DNA from: Aptenodytes patagonicus
Lineage: Eukaryota; Chordata; Aves; Sphenisciformes; Spheniscidae
Length of the DNA: 64,000 bases
Assembly (NCBI RefSeq): GCF_965638725.1
Contig: NC_134953.1
Coordinates: 39,050,854 to 39,114,853 of the forward strand
Reading direction: 5' to 3'
A model generated the notes under the pieces. It was not told where the DNA came from. It did no database searches and saw nothing but the letters and a program-made list of their open reading frames with translations. This document shows, piece after piece, positions 21,752 through 34,300 of the stretch; position 1 is the first letter of the stretch, and each line of letters begins with the position of its first letter. Both the position numbers and the translations under genes were made by a program.

Positions 21752-21757
21752 TTTATT
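21752..21757 (-). terminator. ASCC1: Candidate ASCC1 poly(A) signal
   Basis: TTTATT on + (AATAAA on -) about 480 nt downstream of the ASCC1 stop; the first canonical hexamer found in that direction. A variant ATTAAA lies about 60 nt further on at 21691-21696. Confidence 0.5.
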
Positions 21758-22235
21758 TGGAGATCTACATCACACAGGCACGCTGCTGGAGATCCAAGCA
21801 ATGCCTGACCTCAGTATCATTAAATCATGCTCCGGGGAGCTCTCTTGGATTTTAAATACTTTTTTTAAGAACAAACTTCCTTCTTCTGGAATAAAGACAC
21901 GCTTAAACATCGGTCATTTCCCAAAAGCCACCTGCACCCGTTTTTCTAGTTGTTTTCTTGGAAAACAGGCTACAGATATCAAACAGGCAACTTTGTGACA
22001 TTTTGGTTACCAATAGGGAAAGGAGGCGGAAGGACTCCGGTTCCCTCCGAAGGGAGGGCAGGCAATACATGTAGGAAAAGCTGCGGGAAATGCCAGGGTT
22101 CCCAGCTGCAATGTGCTTTTGAGGAGTCATGACGCATCCCCTGCCTGGAGTTCCTGGGTTCCTGTTCAAAATTCGTGTCCTGTAAAACCACATTTGACCG
22201 ACGAGCGGACCTGCTGCAGCAGCTGCGTTGCCACT

Positions 22236-22352
22236 TCAGGAGAAGGTCAGCTGCCCAGACGTCGCGTAGTAGCCAGAGGCATCCGAGGAGAACCTCTGGG
22301 AAAGACGCACCGAGTCCAGCTGTGCCTCTCCAAAGTAGAAGTTCTCGAAGAG
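22236..22352 (-). other. ASCC1: ASCC1 terminal coding exon, separated by 16.5 kb from the previous exon
   Basis: Encodes the last 38 residues and TGA. The acceptor is strong (TTTTTCTCTTCTCTTTCAG). Its identity rests on the LFENFYFG start and SQRF...GYYA match to the family C-terminus. A solo LTR sits 30 bp upstream of this exon. Confidence 0.93.
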
Positions 22353-25300
22353 CTGAAAGAGAAGAGAAAAACCATTTGAGGGTGTCCTGGTTTCAGCTGG
22401 GATAGAGTTAATTTTCTTCCTAGTAGCTGGTATAGTGCTGGTATAGTGCTATATATATATAATATGGGGTATTCCATACCATATGACATCATGCTCAGTA
22501 TATAAACTGGGGGTAGTTGGCCGGGGGCTGGTGACCGCTGCTCGGGAACTGGCTGGGTGTTGGTCGGCGGGTGGTGAGCAACTGCATTGTGCATCACTTG
22601 TTTTGTATATTCTTTTATCGTTATTATTATTATTATTATTATTTTCCCTTCCTTTTCTGTCCTATTAAACTGTCTTTATCTCAGCCCATGGATTTTACTT
22701 TTCTTTTTCTTGATTCTCTCCCCCATCCCGCTGCAGGGGGGAGTGAGTGAACTGCTGTGTGGTGTTTAGCTGCCTGCCGGGTTAAAGCACAACAGAGGGG
22801 CACCTAGAGAATGCAGCCTGCAGCTGGTCCACCGATCTCTCGCAAGAGCAGGCCCTGCAAAAAGCCTCTACTCATAGACTTGTTTTGCCTTTAATGAAAC
22901 TATTCTTTAAATTATTTTTCCCCCTAGAGACTGCACTTAGCCTTTAAAGCAAATGGTATGAAATGAACACCTCTTTTTATCTACAGCAGCAGTTGCTCAA
23001 ACCTTCCCTACCTTGCTTTCTGACTGTGTCTCATTTAGGGAGCTTGGAGAAGCTATTCACCACCCCGAGGGCCACCACCTCAGGCTGGTGGCTCTTGAGG
23101 TCACAGGCTCCGCAGGAGCAAGGATTGAGGCCAGGACATTTTTACCAATCCAAGCCACAGGATGTACGACTTAAGAGTTACGGCTCAGTCCTAATTCAAA
23201 CTAGCAGGCTAGAGGCGCAAGGCTCTTCATCCCAGCACTGACCCCGCTTTGTTCAACAAATCCTTCTTTGTTCGGCAAAGATTTGAGTGCAAATTAATGA
23301 AAGCAAGCCAACTCTGGGACCCAGAGGGCATGTCTCTGCTGATTAATCCAATCTATGAAGCAGACCAAAAAAAATGACATCAGAATTTCTTATGAGGAAG
23401 TTCAGCAATATTGCTGGAAAGGCATCGAGTCCAAGCGTAAAGTGCTCCTCCCGTTCCATTAAGACGCAGGAAATTGCTCTACCTGGAAACATCAGTTGTG
23501 CCTTTGGAAAAGCCCTTCCGTGGAGATGCTAATTTCAAAACTCCGCTTAACGGGAGCACTGTGAGTCACTCAGAGCCTGAGCAGTGACATCTCCCCACCA
23601 TGGAGATCTCCGAAATGTCCATTCCATCTGTCTCCTATTGAATTTTCTATCTGTCCCTGCAGGTGTTGGCTCAAGACAGTCACAGGCTCAAGACAGTCGC
23701 ACACCCCTTCCTGCCATTACAGAAGGCGCAAATGCTAATGGCCAGCAAAAGCCAATGCATTAATTACAACACATCCTCCTAGAGCCAATAGTGCATCAAC
23801 TCCTCCACACAGCGAATGATGGAAACCCCAAATACCTAATTAGCATCTGAAAGGCTGCACTTCACCTCCTCCAAAAAGGCATATGGCTCTGCCTGGCACT
23901 GATTTGGGCAGGACTGCTCTTTTGTTGGTTCTCCCAAGGGAGAGATTTCCACTTTGCAAATACCCCTTTTTGCAAGGGCACCAGATAGGTTGCTTTCAGG
24001 ACAATTCCCGGTTTCGCTGTCACTCCTCCACAATGGAAATGTGCCTTAGGGAAAGTGATTCCCTGCCCGTCTTCAGGGCAGACCAAGCAGCACTTTGGCC
24101 AGGGAGCACCACCGAGGTACGTGGGCCGCAGACCAGATGCCAGGCACCATGATGAATCCAGCCCCTGCTCCAGACTGCCAGCTCACCCAGACAACTCTCC
24201 ACTCAGGATTTGGCTGAGGCCAGCAATTCCCCATCAACACACGACAGTCAGAACGGCATCTCTGAAGAGAAGGGGTATTTATGTGTGCCGAGCCAGCTCT
24301 CAGCGATTGCTAAGCCCCTGCTTCGGCTTGAAATGGCTGCAGCTGCAGTCAGACGTGCTGCAGAGTTCTTGCTGCCAGCAGCCCACCTGCCAGGGACCAC
24401 CTCCTCCTCCCCAGACCTGCCTGCATGGCAGCACGGGCAGTCAATCCTCAAGCTGCTTCTGCAAAAAGCATCTGGGTTAGCACAAACGCCGCGAAGAAGT
24501 GGGTTTCTCTGTGCCAGACCATTTAGTCACAGCGTGCCTGTCTAGGAGAGGCGGTGGGCAGCCTCCGGCTCACCTGCACCTCCCTGCAGCTCATCCTGCC
24601 TTTGGGGTGACACCTGTCCCTTAAGACCCTGGCACAAGGACTTACTTTGCACAGGGCCCGAAGTAATTTGTTGCTAATCACTCAGACTCATATTAAGCTG
24701 CAACTTGCTGCCAGTTCTTCCGAGCGCATACTCGGCAAGAGCCAGGCACCTCGCCACAGGGGTCATGCAGGCTCCCGTCCCAGCAAGAGGCCCCACCGCA
24801 GCAGCCTGGCTTCAAGGGACACCGTGTGTGCGGCTCCACGTGGCCACTGCCCTAAAGCGGGGCACCCTGTTGAAAAGTTGTGCTAAGGGAGCATCTCAAG
24901 AGAGATGGGATGGGAGAGGAGGAAAAGAGAGAAGAGAAATGACCACAGCCATACAAACTCCATTTTATATAATTAAAGATTTATACAATTAAAGATTAAT
25001 TATGTTCCCAAAAGCCTGCGTAGTTCATGTTAGAGGACTTAGGATAAAATGTCTCATTAATAAGAGATGGTAGTAAAAAGGGGTTGGTCTCCTTTCTCTT
25101 TTTGTTTTGACTGATCTGAGAAGGAAGGATGATTTCCAGCTCTCCAGGGCTTGCTGCAGTGCTTGCCACCAGCGTGCCCACTCACCCCAAACCTTAACAC
25201 CCGTCTCAGTCAAAATGGTCGTTCATATTGACACTCCTTTCCTTCACAGAGCACTCTCCACCCAGGAAAAATGGAAATAATTTCTCTCCATTCCTAACGG

Positions 25301-28300
25301 AGGGAGCGGTACGTGCACTGGTAAGCATGGAGATACTAGGATTTGAAAAGGATTTTTTTAAAAGAGAAGGGGGACAAGATGCATTTATTTCTGTAGAATT
25401 AAGTCTTTGCAAACATGAAGAAAACAAATGAAACGCTGGGATGTGCCGGTCCCATCAGCAGCCCTGGAAGTCAAACCTTTACACAAAACAGCCAAAGGAA
25501 GAGTCTTTCAAACACTTGTTTATATTATTTCTGCACACCACAGCCTGATTTTCTTACAAAACACATGTACTCCAAAGCAAAAAATTAGTTAATGAGACAA
25601 ACCCTCCCCCCAGCCCCTCTTGCCTCGCACAGCCTCAGGCACATTGGACGAGAAAGACAATCAGAAAGTCCCAGAAGACATTGCCCAGGTCAAGGGCCCT
25701 CCATTTCTGCACTGCTAAAAGTGAAGCAAAACCCTTGTACCAAAGCATTTTGTATTCCCTTGGCTTTTTTAAGACCTACCACCTCTCGTGTGTCCGAGCG
25801 TGTGTGTGTTTCCCAGGGAGAACACTGCTAGAACTATTGATTTTTGGTAATGTAGCTGTACTTTCTGAGAGTAAACATGCTACAAGATTTAGAGGACAAC
25901 CACAGACATTTTTTTCTGCTCTTGTTTCAAGCCGGCTTCTCACCGATGCTTCTTTGCTCCCTGAGGCTTCCCACGACAGAAGCCACTGGACGCCAGGCAT
26001 GGGGATCACAGCCGAGCCACCGTATGGCCGAGATCTGCCTCGGGCAGTGGGGAGGGAGTCCCCTCAAACATCATCCTCCGAGACCCCTGAAACACTGGGA
26101 GCTGGCTTCCCATCACAAAAGCATCCTGTGCTCAGGTCCCCGGGGGCTCAGGAAGAGATTTCAGAAGGCCAAGCCTCTACTTTCGACTTTCACTTCTATT
26201 TATCTTGGGGAGAAGCCAAGCAGAGCCGAGAAAGATATTTATACCTCCCTCCTCTCCCCAGCCACCACGGAAATGCTCTGGTTTCAGAGGAGGCCTGTAG
26301 CACAGCTGATGAAATGCCTCCTATAAAAGCATTTTAGCATTTTTTATTCTGGGCCAGGAAAGAAGATACCTGGAGGTTGTTACGCTTCACGAGCAAATGC
26401 TCATAACCCTAAGACTTGCCTAGTACCCCTCCTGTCCCTTCCTGTGGGTGCCAAGGGCCCACCTTTCCCCAAAAAGGCTGCAGGGAGCACAAGGAGGTGC
26501 GGATCAGGAGCAGCTAGGAGGGAGGTGGAGGGAGGAAAAACGCAATCACCCGCACGGTTACCGAAAGCCGTGTCATTTGATTGGAGTGGGACGTGAGGCT
26601 CAGCAAAAACACAGTAATTCTATAAATCCAAACACGCTGAAGGATTTATATCCTCGCTACCTAAAGAATAAATAAGAGGTTGGGGGATGGGATTTTTTTT
26701 TTTTTTTAAATATTATAAATGAAAATTAACCCGATGGAAGTAAAGGTCAGCTTACGAAGTCAACACCATGCATGCCATGCAAGCTACTAACTCCCATCAA
26801 GGGAATAGCACTTACCAGACTAAGTGTCCTCTGTCTCCCTGCTGCCTTCCCAAATTAAATTAGAACCGAATAAGGAAAGAGCATTGTTAACTTTTAACCC
26901 CAGACCCAGCACCTCTAAGCAAACATGCCAGAGAAGCGCCCTACCTTTCAAACCACAGCCAAAGGCTCAGAAACTGCTCAGTGAGGATGCCTAGGACATG
27001 GCATCTCCCACGGGGAAGAAGCAGGTGCCTAGAGAGCGGTACAGCATCCGCCCGGGAGCAGCATCCCAGGACCTGCAGGGAATGGCAGAGACCGCAGCCG
27101 TGCTGCCTTCCCCGAAAGCCATGAGCCCCCGAGAGAGGGAGTGTACTGGTCCATGGATACCCATATTTTACATGTTAGCCTGCGAACTACCGTAGGCCCA
27201 CGTGTGCAAGCGCTCCTCCTTCTCCCTCTCCCTTTGGGGGGCTGGGTCCAAGGACACAACTGCGCAGGTAACAATGAAAGGTAGACAGCCCTGCGGTAGC
27301 TCCCAGAAAGCAAGCTCTTCTCCATTTCTCTCTCAAAGTCACTTATTTTGAGCCAGGAAAAGCCAGCAGCATGCCTGTCATTTCTAACACCCCAATTTCT
27401 CTCATTTAAGACAATTCCATTCAGATGTTGGAAACCCTTCCTCCTCCGAGGTCCGTTCCCCTCTATTACCCACAAATTACACAGCAGGGCTCCCTTGGGG
27501 TGCGATAATCATTTTCTGAAGGAAGACAGAGGCTGAAGACTTGTTTTGGGAGAGAAAGAATCACACATCAAACGCTCGCTCCTTGCAAACCTGAGCCAAA
27601 AACGCTAGTACAAACTTCAGCCCCCAAACCACAACAACTTCCTTATCAAAGGCAGAGCAACAGATCAAAACCAGGATGCCTCTTTTCCGCATTTTTTCCC
27701 CCTTTTGCCTAAACCTGTAAAGTAGGTTTTACCGAAGCACTGTAGAAACAAATGCAAAGGAGGACGATTCCTCGATGAAGCAGTTAAAACGTGTGTCTAA
27801 ATGATGTTGTGTTCCCGAGCGCAGGTATTTGTCAAGCAGCCATCCTCGGGGGCTCGCTTCCCACAGACAACCCTCCTCCCAGAATGAGACAGCACCTTTG
27901 TGTTCAAATCTGGAAACAACAGTAATAAATCACGGCGCTAATCCACATAAGGACAGCAGTGACACGTTTCAGCTCCGGTTATGAAAAGCGGAGATGCCAA
28001 CACAAACTGGTGCTTTTAAATCACCTGTCACAGGCTCAACAAGCATGAGAAATATTAATGGATTCGCCTGGAGAGGCACTGGGCAGCGGGAGGACAAAAT
28101 AAGTCCAGACAAGGGAAGGGAGTAAAAGGTATTTAAAACTTCCTTCACGTAATCTCTGGCTTGCACTCACGCTGCCTGGCCTGGATTTTGCTGCTACCAT
28201 CAGGATTATTGATCAGTTTTTATAAAGCCTTACGTCGTCTATGGTAGTCAGCCAAAAAGGACCCATCCTGAATTAATAAAAAGTCCAAGCAGCTCTGCCG

Positions 28301-31300
28301 AGAGCCTCGGTGCTCAGAAATGCCGAGTGAACAACGATTCACTGCAATGCCTTGCAATTAAAAACTACCACCAAAGAGCAGCATTATCACAGGATAAAAT
28401 GCATACGCACACACACACATATCCCCCCAGTCTGCGGGGAGCTCGCTTTGTTGTGAACTCCAGCCACAGAAAGCAGTGCCTTAAGGTAGGGGTATTATAG
28501 ATTAACAGTACAAAACTGTCCCTGGTGAATCAGTGCTGCAGGAGAGCAGAGGCATGTAATGTCCTTAGCCTGTGACCAATCAGCCTAAGAAACCCAGCTG
28601 TCCTCGGCAGGGAGCTGAGGGGGGGGGTGTCCCGTTTTCCGTATCTGGAACGAGCACAGAAATTAGCAACTTCTGAGATGTGGGAAGGAAGAGGCTCACA
28701 GCTCCAGGAACCTACGGCTGCAGATGAGCTCACTGTCATTCCTGCTGCACAGTTCGTGCTGAGGATGGGACGCCAGAAATCCCTTCTCCTCTGTTTTGCC
28801 CGGATTGAAGGTGTTTATCCACCAAAAGATCCCTCGTCTCTGCCTCCATGGGAGAACACGTGCAGGAGGATCGTTTTTGACAGGCAACCCAGCGCTGTGG
28901 CCGTACAAGATTGCGCTGAGAATCCGCGTCCAGCAGCAGACAGCAGCGCGGAGACAGCTCAAACCAGGAGATTAAACTCAAGCTTCAGAGGAGCCGCAGG
29001 TTTTACAGCTTCATCTGCTCTGCACGCAGTGACAACAGTCACCAGCTCACCCAGCAGCAGCTGCTACCCCCAGCGTGTCCTGATCAGGAGCAGTGGTGAA
29101 TGGAGGAACAAACTCGGAAAGCCGGGAGGGACGGGAGGTTGCTTTCCATGGGAAATCAGCATGCTACGGTGCTGTTATCCCCTTCGGGGAAGGGAAGAAG
29201 CAAACAAAATCCTAGGCACCCGCTGACAAGCATGGAGAAAAATTAAGTGGCGTTTCTGAAGAGGTGCCTCAACACGGAGCAATGAAACCTGTTTGTTTTC
29301 AGACTCTCTGCACCCTCCCCTGGATATTCCCAGCAGTACTTGCAGCAGAGCATGACCCCATCACCCCAAACTCTTCTTGCACTATCTTACACTTCAAGGG
29401 AGGGGAGGGACCCAGACAGGATCAGACCATGGGCTGCGACTTGCCCAAATAAACATCAGGCTATTTTTCCATCTCATAAGAGATGATACATTTGAATTAA
29501 TGCTTGTAAAACGCGTCCACAGCTTGGGACGGAAAACACTGCGGAAGAGCAGAGAACAACTGCTCTTCCAAATCATCTGGCTAAAGCACAACTGTGGTAC
29601 ACATGCCAGCTACAGCAGGGAAGGCGCCAACTCTTCAGCAAACTGCTGCGTTACAGAGCTGATACCAGCATTAAGCAAAAAGGATTGATAGAGGAAAAGT
29701 TACTGATGGCAAAAAACATGGATGGATTAAAAATTAAAAAAAAAAAAAAAAAAAAAGGATTTAGAAATGTGAACGTAACACTCAGAAACACTGATGGACT
29801 CTAAGAAGAGTCCACTGAACTCCAGCAAACTCTATCCATCGGAGCTCTTCTGATTAACCTCCTTTGCTGCACAAACCACAGCCTCCAATCCCGCTTTTGG
29901 GATCCCACCTATCTGCTTAACGCGCCTCACTCCTGCGACCTCCCACACAGACCTGTCAGGGCCTCTCAGGTCTGAGCAGCACCTCTGTCGCTCCTCGGCA
30001 GGCTGACTCGTGAACACAGCTCAGCAATGGAAAGCTGTTGGTAAAAGAGGGACCTCAAGGGCCAGCCTGCCTGTGCCGCGTTTTGGCTTTGCAGATTTAT
30101 GCTACCAACACCTCCCTGTTGACCACCCCAATGGTCTACAGAAGGCTGTTACCTCCACAGCACGAAAGGGCAGAAGCTGCCCCAGTTCCCAGGCTGCAGT
30201 ACATGCTGGCAGAGCTCCTTCTTCCTCATCCTGAGAAATGCACCAAAACCCTTTCCATTTGCAAGCTAAACTCCCCCAAACTACGACACACAAACCCCAA
30301 ACCAAATCCCCTGGTGGCTCCCTGAAGATGAGACACAACCAGGCAATGTGTCAAGATCTGGGGAGTTTGTTCAAATAATAGATTTTTTTTCTTCTATTTT
30401 CAACTGTCAAAATATGTTTTCTGAAGCAGTTTGGTGCCAAAAAAGAAGTATCTGATTCCTGTATTATTCACTCTGGACACCACTCCGCCAATGATTATCT
30501 GTCAGAGGTTTAATTGTGTTTGGAAGCTTGCCAGCAATAATGCACGAGACGTGTAGGAAAAACAGGTAGACAGGCACTCATCCAGAGAGGTGGCTCTTCC
30601 CGGCGTTCCCCACCTCTTCTCCAAATTAGCGACTGCTTCCTTTTCTTGGCTTTTAAAGGACTGCTGGCCGGGCATCCAACACCCTCCATTACTGCACAGG
30701 TGTTACAGGATTAAGACATCGTGCAGAGTCGCAAGGCAAGGGTGGGAAGCGAGGGCTAGGAAGGGCAGAGAGGGAAGGCAGTCGTCATCTGGGCTGTCAC
30801 CACGAGCACGCTGCCTGCGCCAAGGCCTCCAAGGATCAGCCACAAAGCTTGGCGGGCGTATGCGGATCGTTTGTTTTGTTCTGCAAGTGTGCAGCTGGCT
30901 CTGGAGTGTCTCTCCATCACCAATATAGCATTGAGTCCTTCCACCCAGATAATGCGAGGAACAGCCCTTCCCCTCTCGTTTGCTTTCAACCTCGGGCAGG
31001 TTTTAAAAGGTGGCAGCAGAGGCCCTTTCACCTCATTTACCTTAGGAAAAATAAAGCATGCAGGCTTCCGGAAGGAGAAAATCTGGCCATAAAAGTCCCA
31101 GCGGCCTATCTTTTGGGAGTGCAGCTGATCTGTATCATAAGCAAAGCACTAATTCCTTTATCGTTCGCTTTCAGCTTGCTACTACTCGAGTCATTTATAT
31201 CCGCAAGCTTTGCCATGAACCACCAAGACCTGAAATTACAAGCAAGCGAGCATCTTGGGTTAGCACAAGCCCAACACGGGATGCAAGTCAGGGGTATCTC

Positions 31301-34300
31301 CTCATGACACAGGAAAAGCTCTTCCGATTAAATCATCGGTGCCGTCCCTTGGAAAGCAATAACAATATAACCATCTCTATCTGGAAAAGTACCACCAATG
31401 TAAGAGCAAGAACCACATATGGAGTTTGGGGAGAAAGATCACAGGAGTATACGATGGGAGGGTTCTTTTTTATATTTTTATTTTACTGAGCCAAAGTAAA
31501 TGCCACATAAATGCCAAGAAGCTATTGGTATGTTCACAAATGCCGTCTCATGGATGTTTTGCATATATTTCACTCAGTAATCATAAAGCGACAGTCTGAA
31601 GAAAGGACCAAAAGAGGTCATCGGCTCCACCGTCCTCTCCTTCCCCAAGGCAGGAGGAGCTCATTGCTGGCAGATCCTGGACTAACATCTCTGCTCCCTC
31701 CAAAGAACCGAGACCCTCACTTCTCCTCACTTCTCCTGCTCCTCTAGGGCAGTGCTCCATTATCCATTATCCTTCCCGTTACAAAGATCTTCCTAACACC
31801 TACTTTGAACCTCTTGCTCCAGTTTAAGCCCATTATTTCTCACCCTACCATCAGAGCACGGAGGACAGTAGTATCCACTACTGACGAAAGCTTTCACATG
31901 GTTAGAGTTTTTCCTATGTGTTGTCCTCCTCCTTACCTTTATTAGCCTCAAACCAACTCTAAGCCTTTCAGTCTCAGCTCGCAGACATTTTCTAGCCCTC
32001 CCGATTATCTTATTGTTGCCTTCTGGGCTCTTTGCACCCATCCATGGTGCCCAAACTGGACAAGTACTTCAGCTGGGGGCTGAGTGCTAAGCGTAGTCAG
32101 AGGTTTACTTTACAGACATTTGCCTCTTTCTTTTATTTCCACAGACCCACTCAGCTGGCTTGTGCTCTGGAGCAGTCCCCAATAACCCAAACCCCGGCCC
32201 GTGGGGCTGGTATCGAGGCAGCTCTCCATCCCGCACCGATGCCACCGCTCCCTCCTGGACCTGCCCTTGTTCGCAGCAGCCCATTTGTTTCTGCCCGATT
32301 TCTCAAGATCATTTGGAGCTCTGTTCCCTCCTACTAACGTATGCAATCTTCCTGCCTCTCCCCAGCTGGGTTTCATCTGCAGACCTAAGAGGAGCATGCT
32401 TCATACCATCCATAACACCCTCCTGACCTCCACGGGTGGGAAGGGTATGAGGTTTCCAGATGAGCTCTGCGAACATGGAAGCAGCCGATCCTTCTCCTCT
32501 GACTGCTGCCATGTGAAACCTCAGCTCTTCATAAAACTGGAGCAAAGCCACCTCAGCTGCCAGAGGGTGATGCAGCAGTGGGGAGGGTGACATTCAGCAA
32601 GTCTAAATTAATCCGTCAGGACTGATTTCTTGCAAATAAAACTATTTGGGGCCAGATGCAGGCCTTTGTTCAGCTGAAATCCTCTCCCTCCAGGGCCCCC
32701 CCTCCTTCACAAGCCAAATCTAGAGATACTCCTGCCACTGCCATACTGCAAAACCTTTGCTTTAGCTCGGGGTTTTTGGTCCATTCTCCCCCTCGCCACA
32801 AATCCATGAAAATTCATGCGCTTGAGGAAATCAGACCCTAGTTGCTATGGTGAAAGGCATTCTGCAAACTAAGAAACAAATACAAGTGGGACATTTGGAG
32901 GTTACCAGATTTTTGCACATCTTTCAGACAAGAATAAAAAAAACCTCCAGCACATTAAAGGCTCTGCTAACTTCCCAGACCCTGCTATGTCTCAAACGTG
33001 AGGGATTTACAGTACAACTCATTTAAGGAAATTAATAATCAAGCACTGCATTTCTCCAAAGAAGCCTCATCCCTATGGCTCCTAGCACTGCCTATTATAG
33101 CAAAGGCAGCAACAGTTTTTAAGAGCTGGGCTTCGGCTTTGCCGCAGAGATGCCAGGAGGCTTGAGACGCATCCGGGAATACTAGGACGAGGAGCGAGTA
33201 ACCTACTCGCTACGCTCACCAAACCACTAAGAGGAGGAGCCCAGCTATGGAGCCAGTAAATTAATTCAGACAGACCCGGGAAATTATCCAGCAGAAGGGT
33301 CACAGCACCTTTGGGATGATCTGCCTACTTTTGCTAATCAATGCGTTCTTCCTTTTTTTTCACACTTAATGTGCTGGGTCCCTGCCTTCTATTAAGGCGC
33401 TGCTGTAATTCAACCCCTGCCAGCTCCACCAGGAAAAATTGTCCTCTTAAGATCAAAGAGGTGATGCTGTCTCGGCTGGCTGGTGGCAGAACAGCAGTCT
33501 CGGGGAAATGAGGAGGCAGGATGCCCACCGGGTGGGAGGCAGAGGCACCCACTGCACGACCTCCAAAGGCAGAGGCATGCACAGCACCTCCAAAACGGCT
33601 GAGCTGCTGGGCTGGAGGGGACTGCGGCGGTGCTGGGGGGCACGGAGCAGCACACTGCTTTGATCTGCTATGGCACACCGCAGGCAGCCCTGCCCGGAAG
33701 GGGCAAGGGGATTCAGAAACTTTATATCCCTCTCAGCAAATCCTCCCTCTTGCAGCACTCGCGGTTCCTGCTAAAATTAAGTCAGAGAGGTGCTGAGCAC
33801 CTCTGAAAAAAAAAAAAGAGGCTTCTCCCCTTTACGGTAAGGTCACCAAATGGATCTCTGTCACACGTGGGCAAGTCAGCACAAACCTTCTGCACTTCCT
33901 GCACTGCGTTCTCCTCAGTGCGGTGTCTCAGCCTTCTCTCAATGCCTCCAACACCGCCTTGTCGCTCTGCTCCAAGGCCCAAACACATATATTTTCCCTA
34001 TATTGTCTAGTCTGGTTTTTCAAATGCCACTTCAGATTCCCATTTCACCGAATGCAAATAATGTGAATAAGCCTGTTTTTTCCTGAAGAATATCATTCGT
34101 AGGAAAGCATTTTCATGGCAACCCCAGTTTAATCTCCTTTTTTCCCCAAGATCATACAAATGTTGATCTCCAGTCTCGTCTGCTCAACTGTCACATCCCC
34201 CCATCCCACTGTTGCTCTAATTGCGCACTGCTGAGCCCCCTCAATCGTTTCAGTATCCCTCGATAATGACAGGATCAGAACTGAAAGCAAAAATCCTCTC

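Noticed and set aside
25681-26337. 218-codon plus-strand frame in ASCC1 intron 9
   Set aside because: No domain, no start context and no splice partners; close to the length expected by chance in 64 kb.
28627-29226. 199-codon plus-strand frame in ASCC1 intron 9
   Set aside because: No recognisable similarity; composition like the surrounding intron.
33781-33805. Short palindrome AGAGGTGCTGAGCACCTCT near a poly-A run, considered as a terminator or hairpin
   Set aside because: Nine-base arms occur by chance at this window size, and eukaryotic genes do not end this way.
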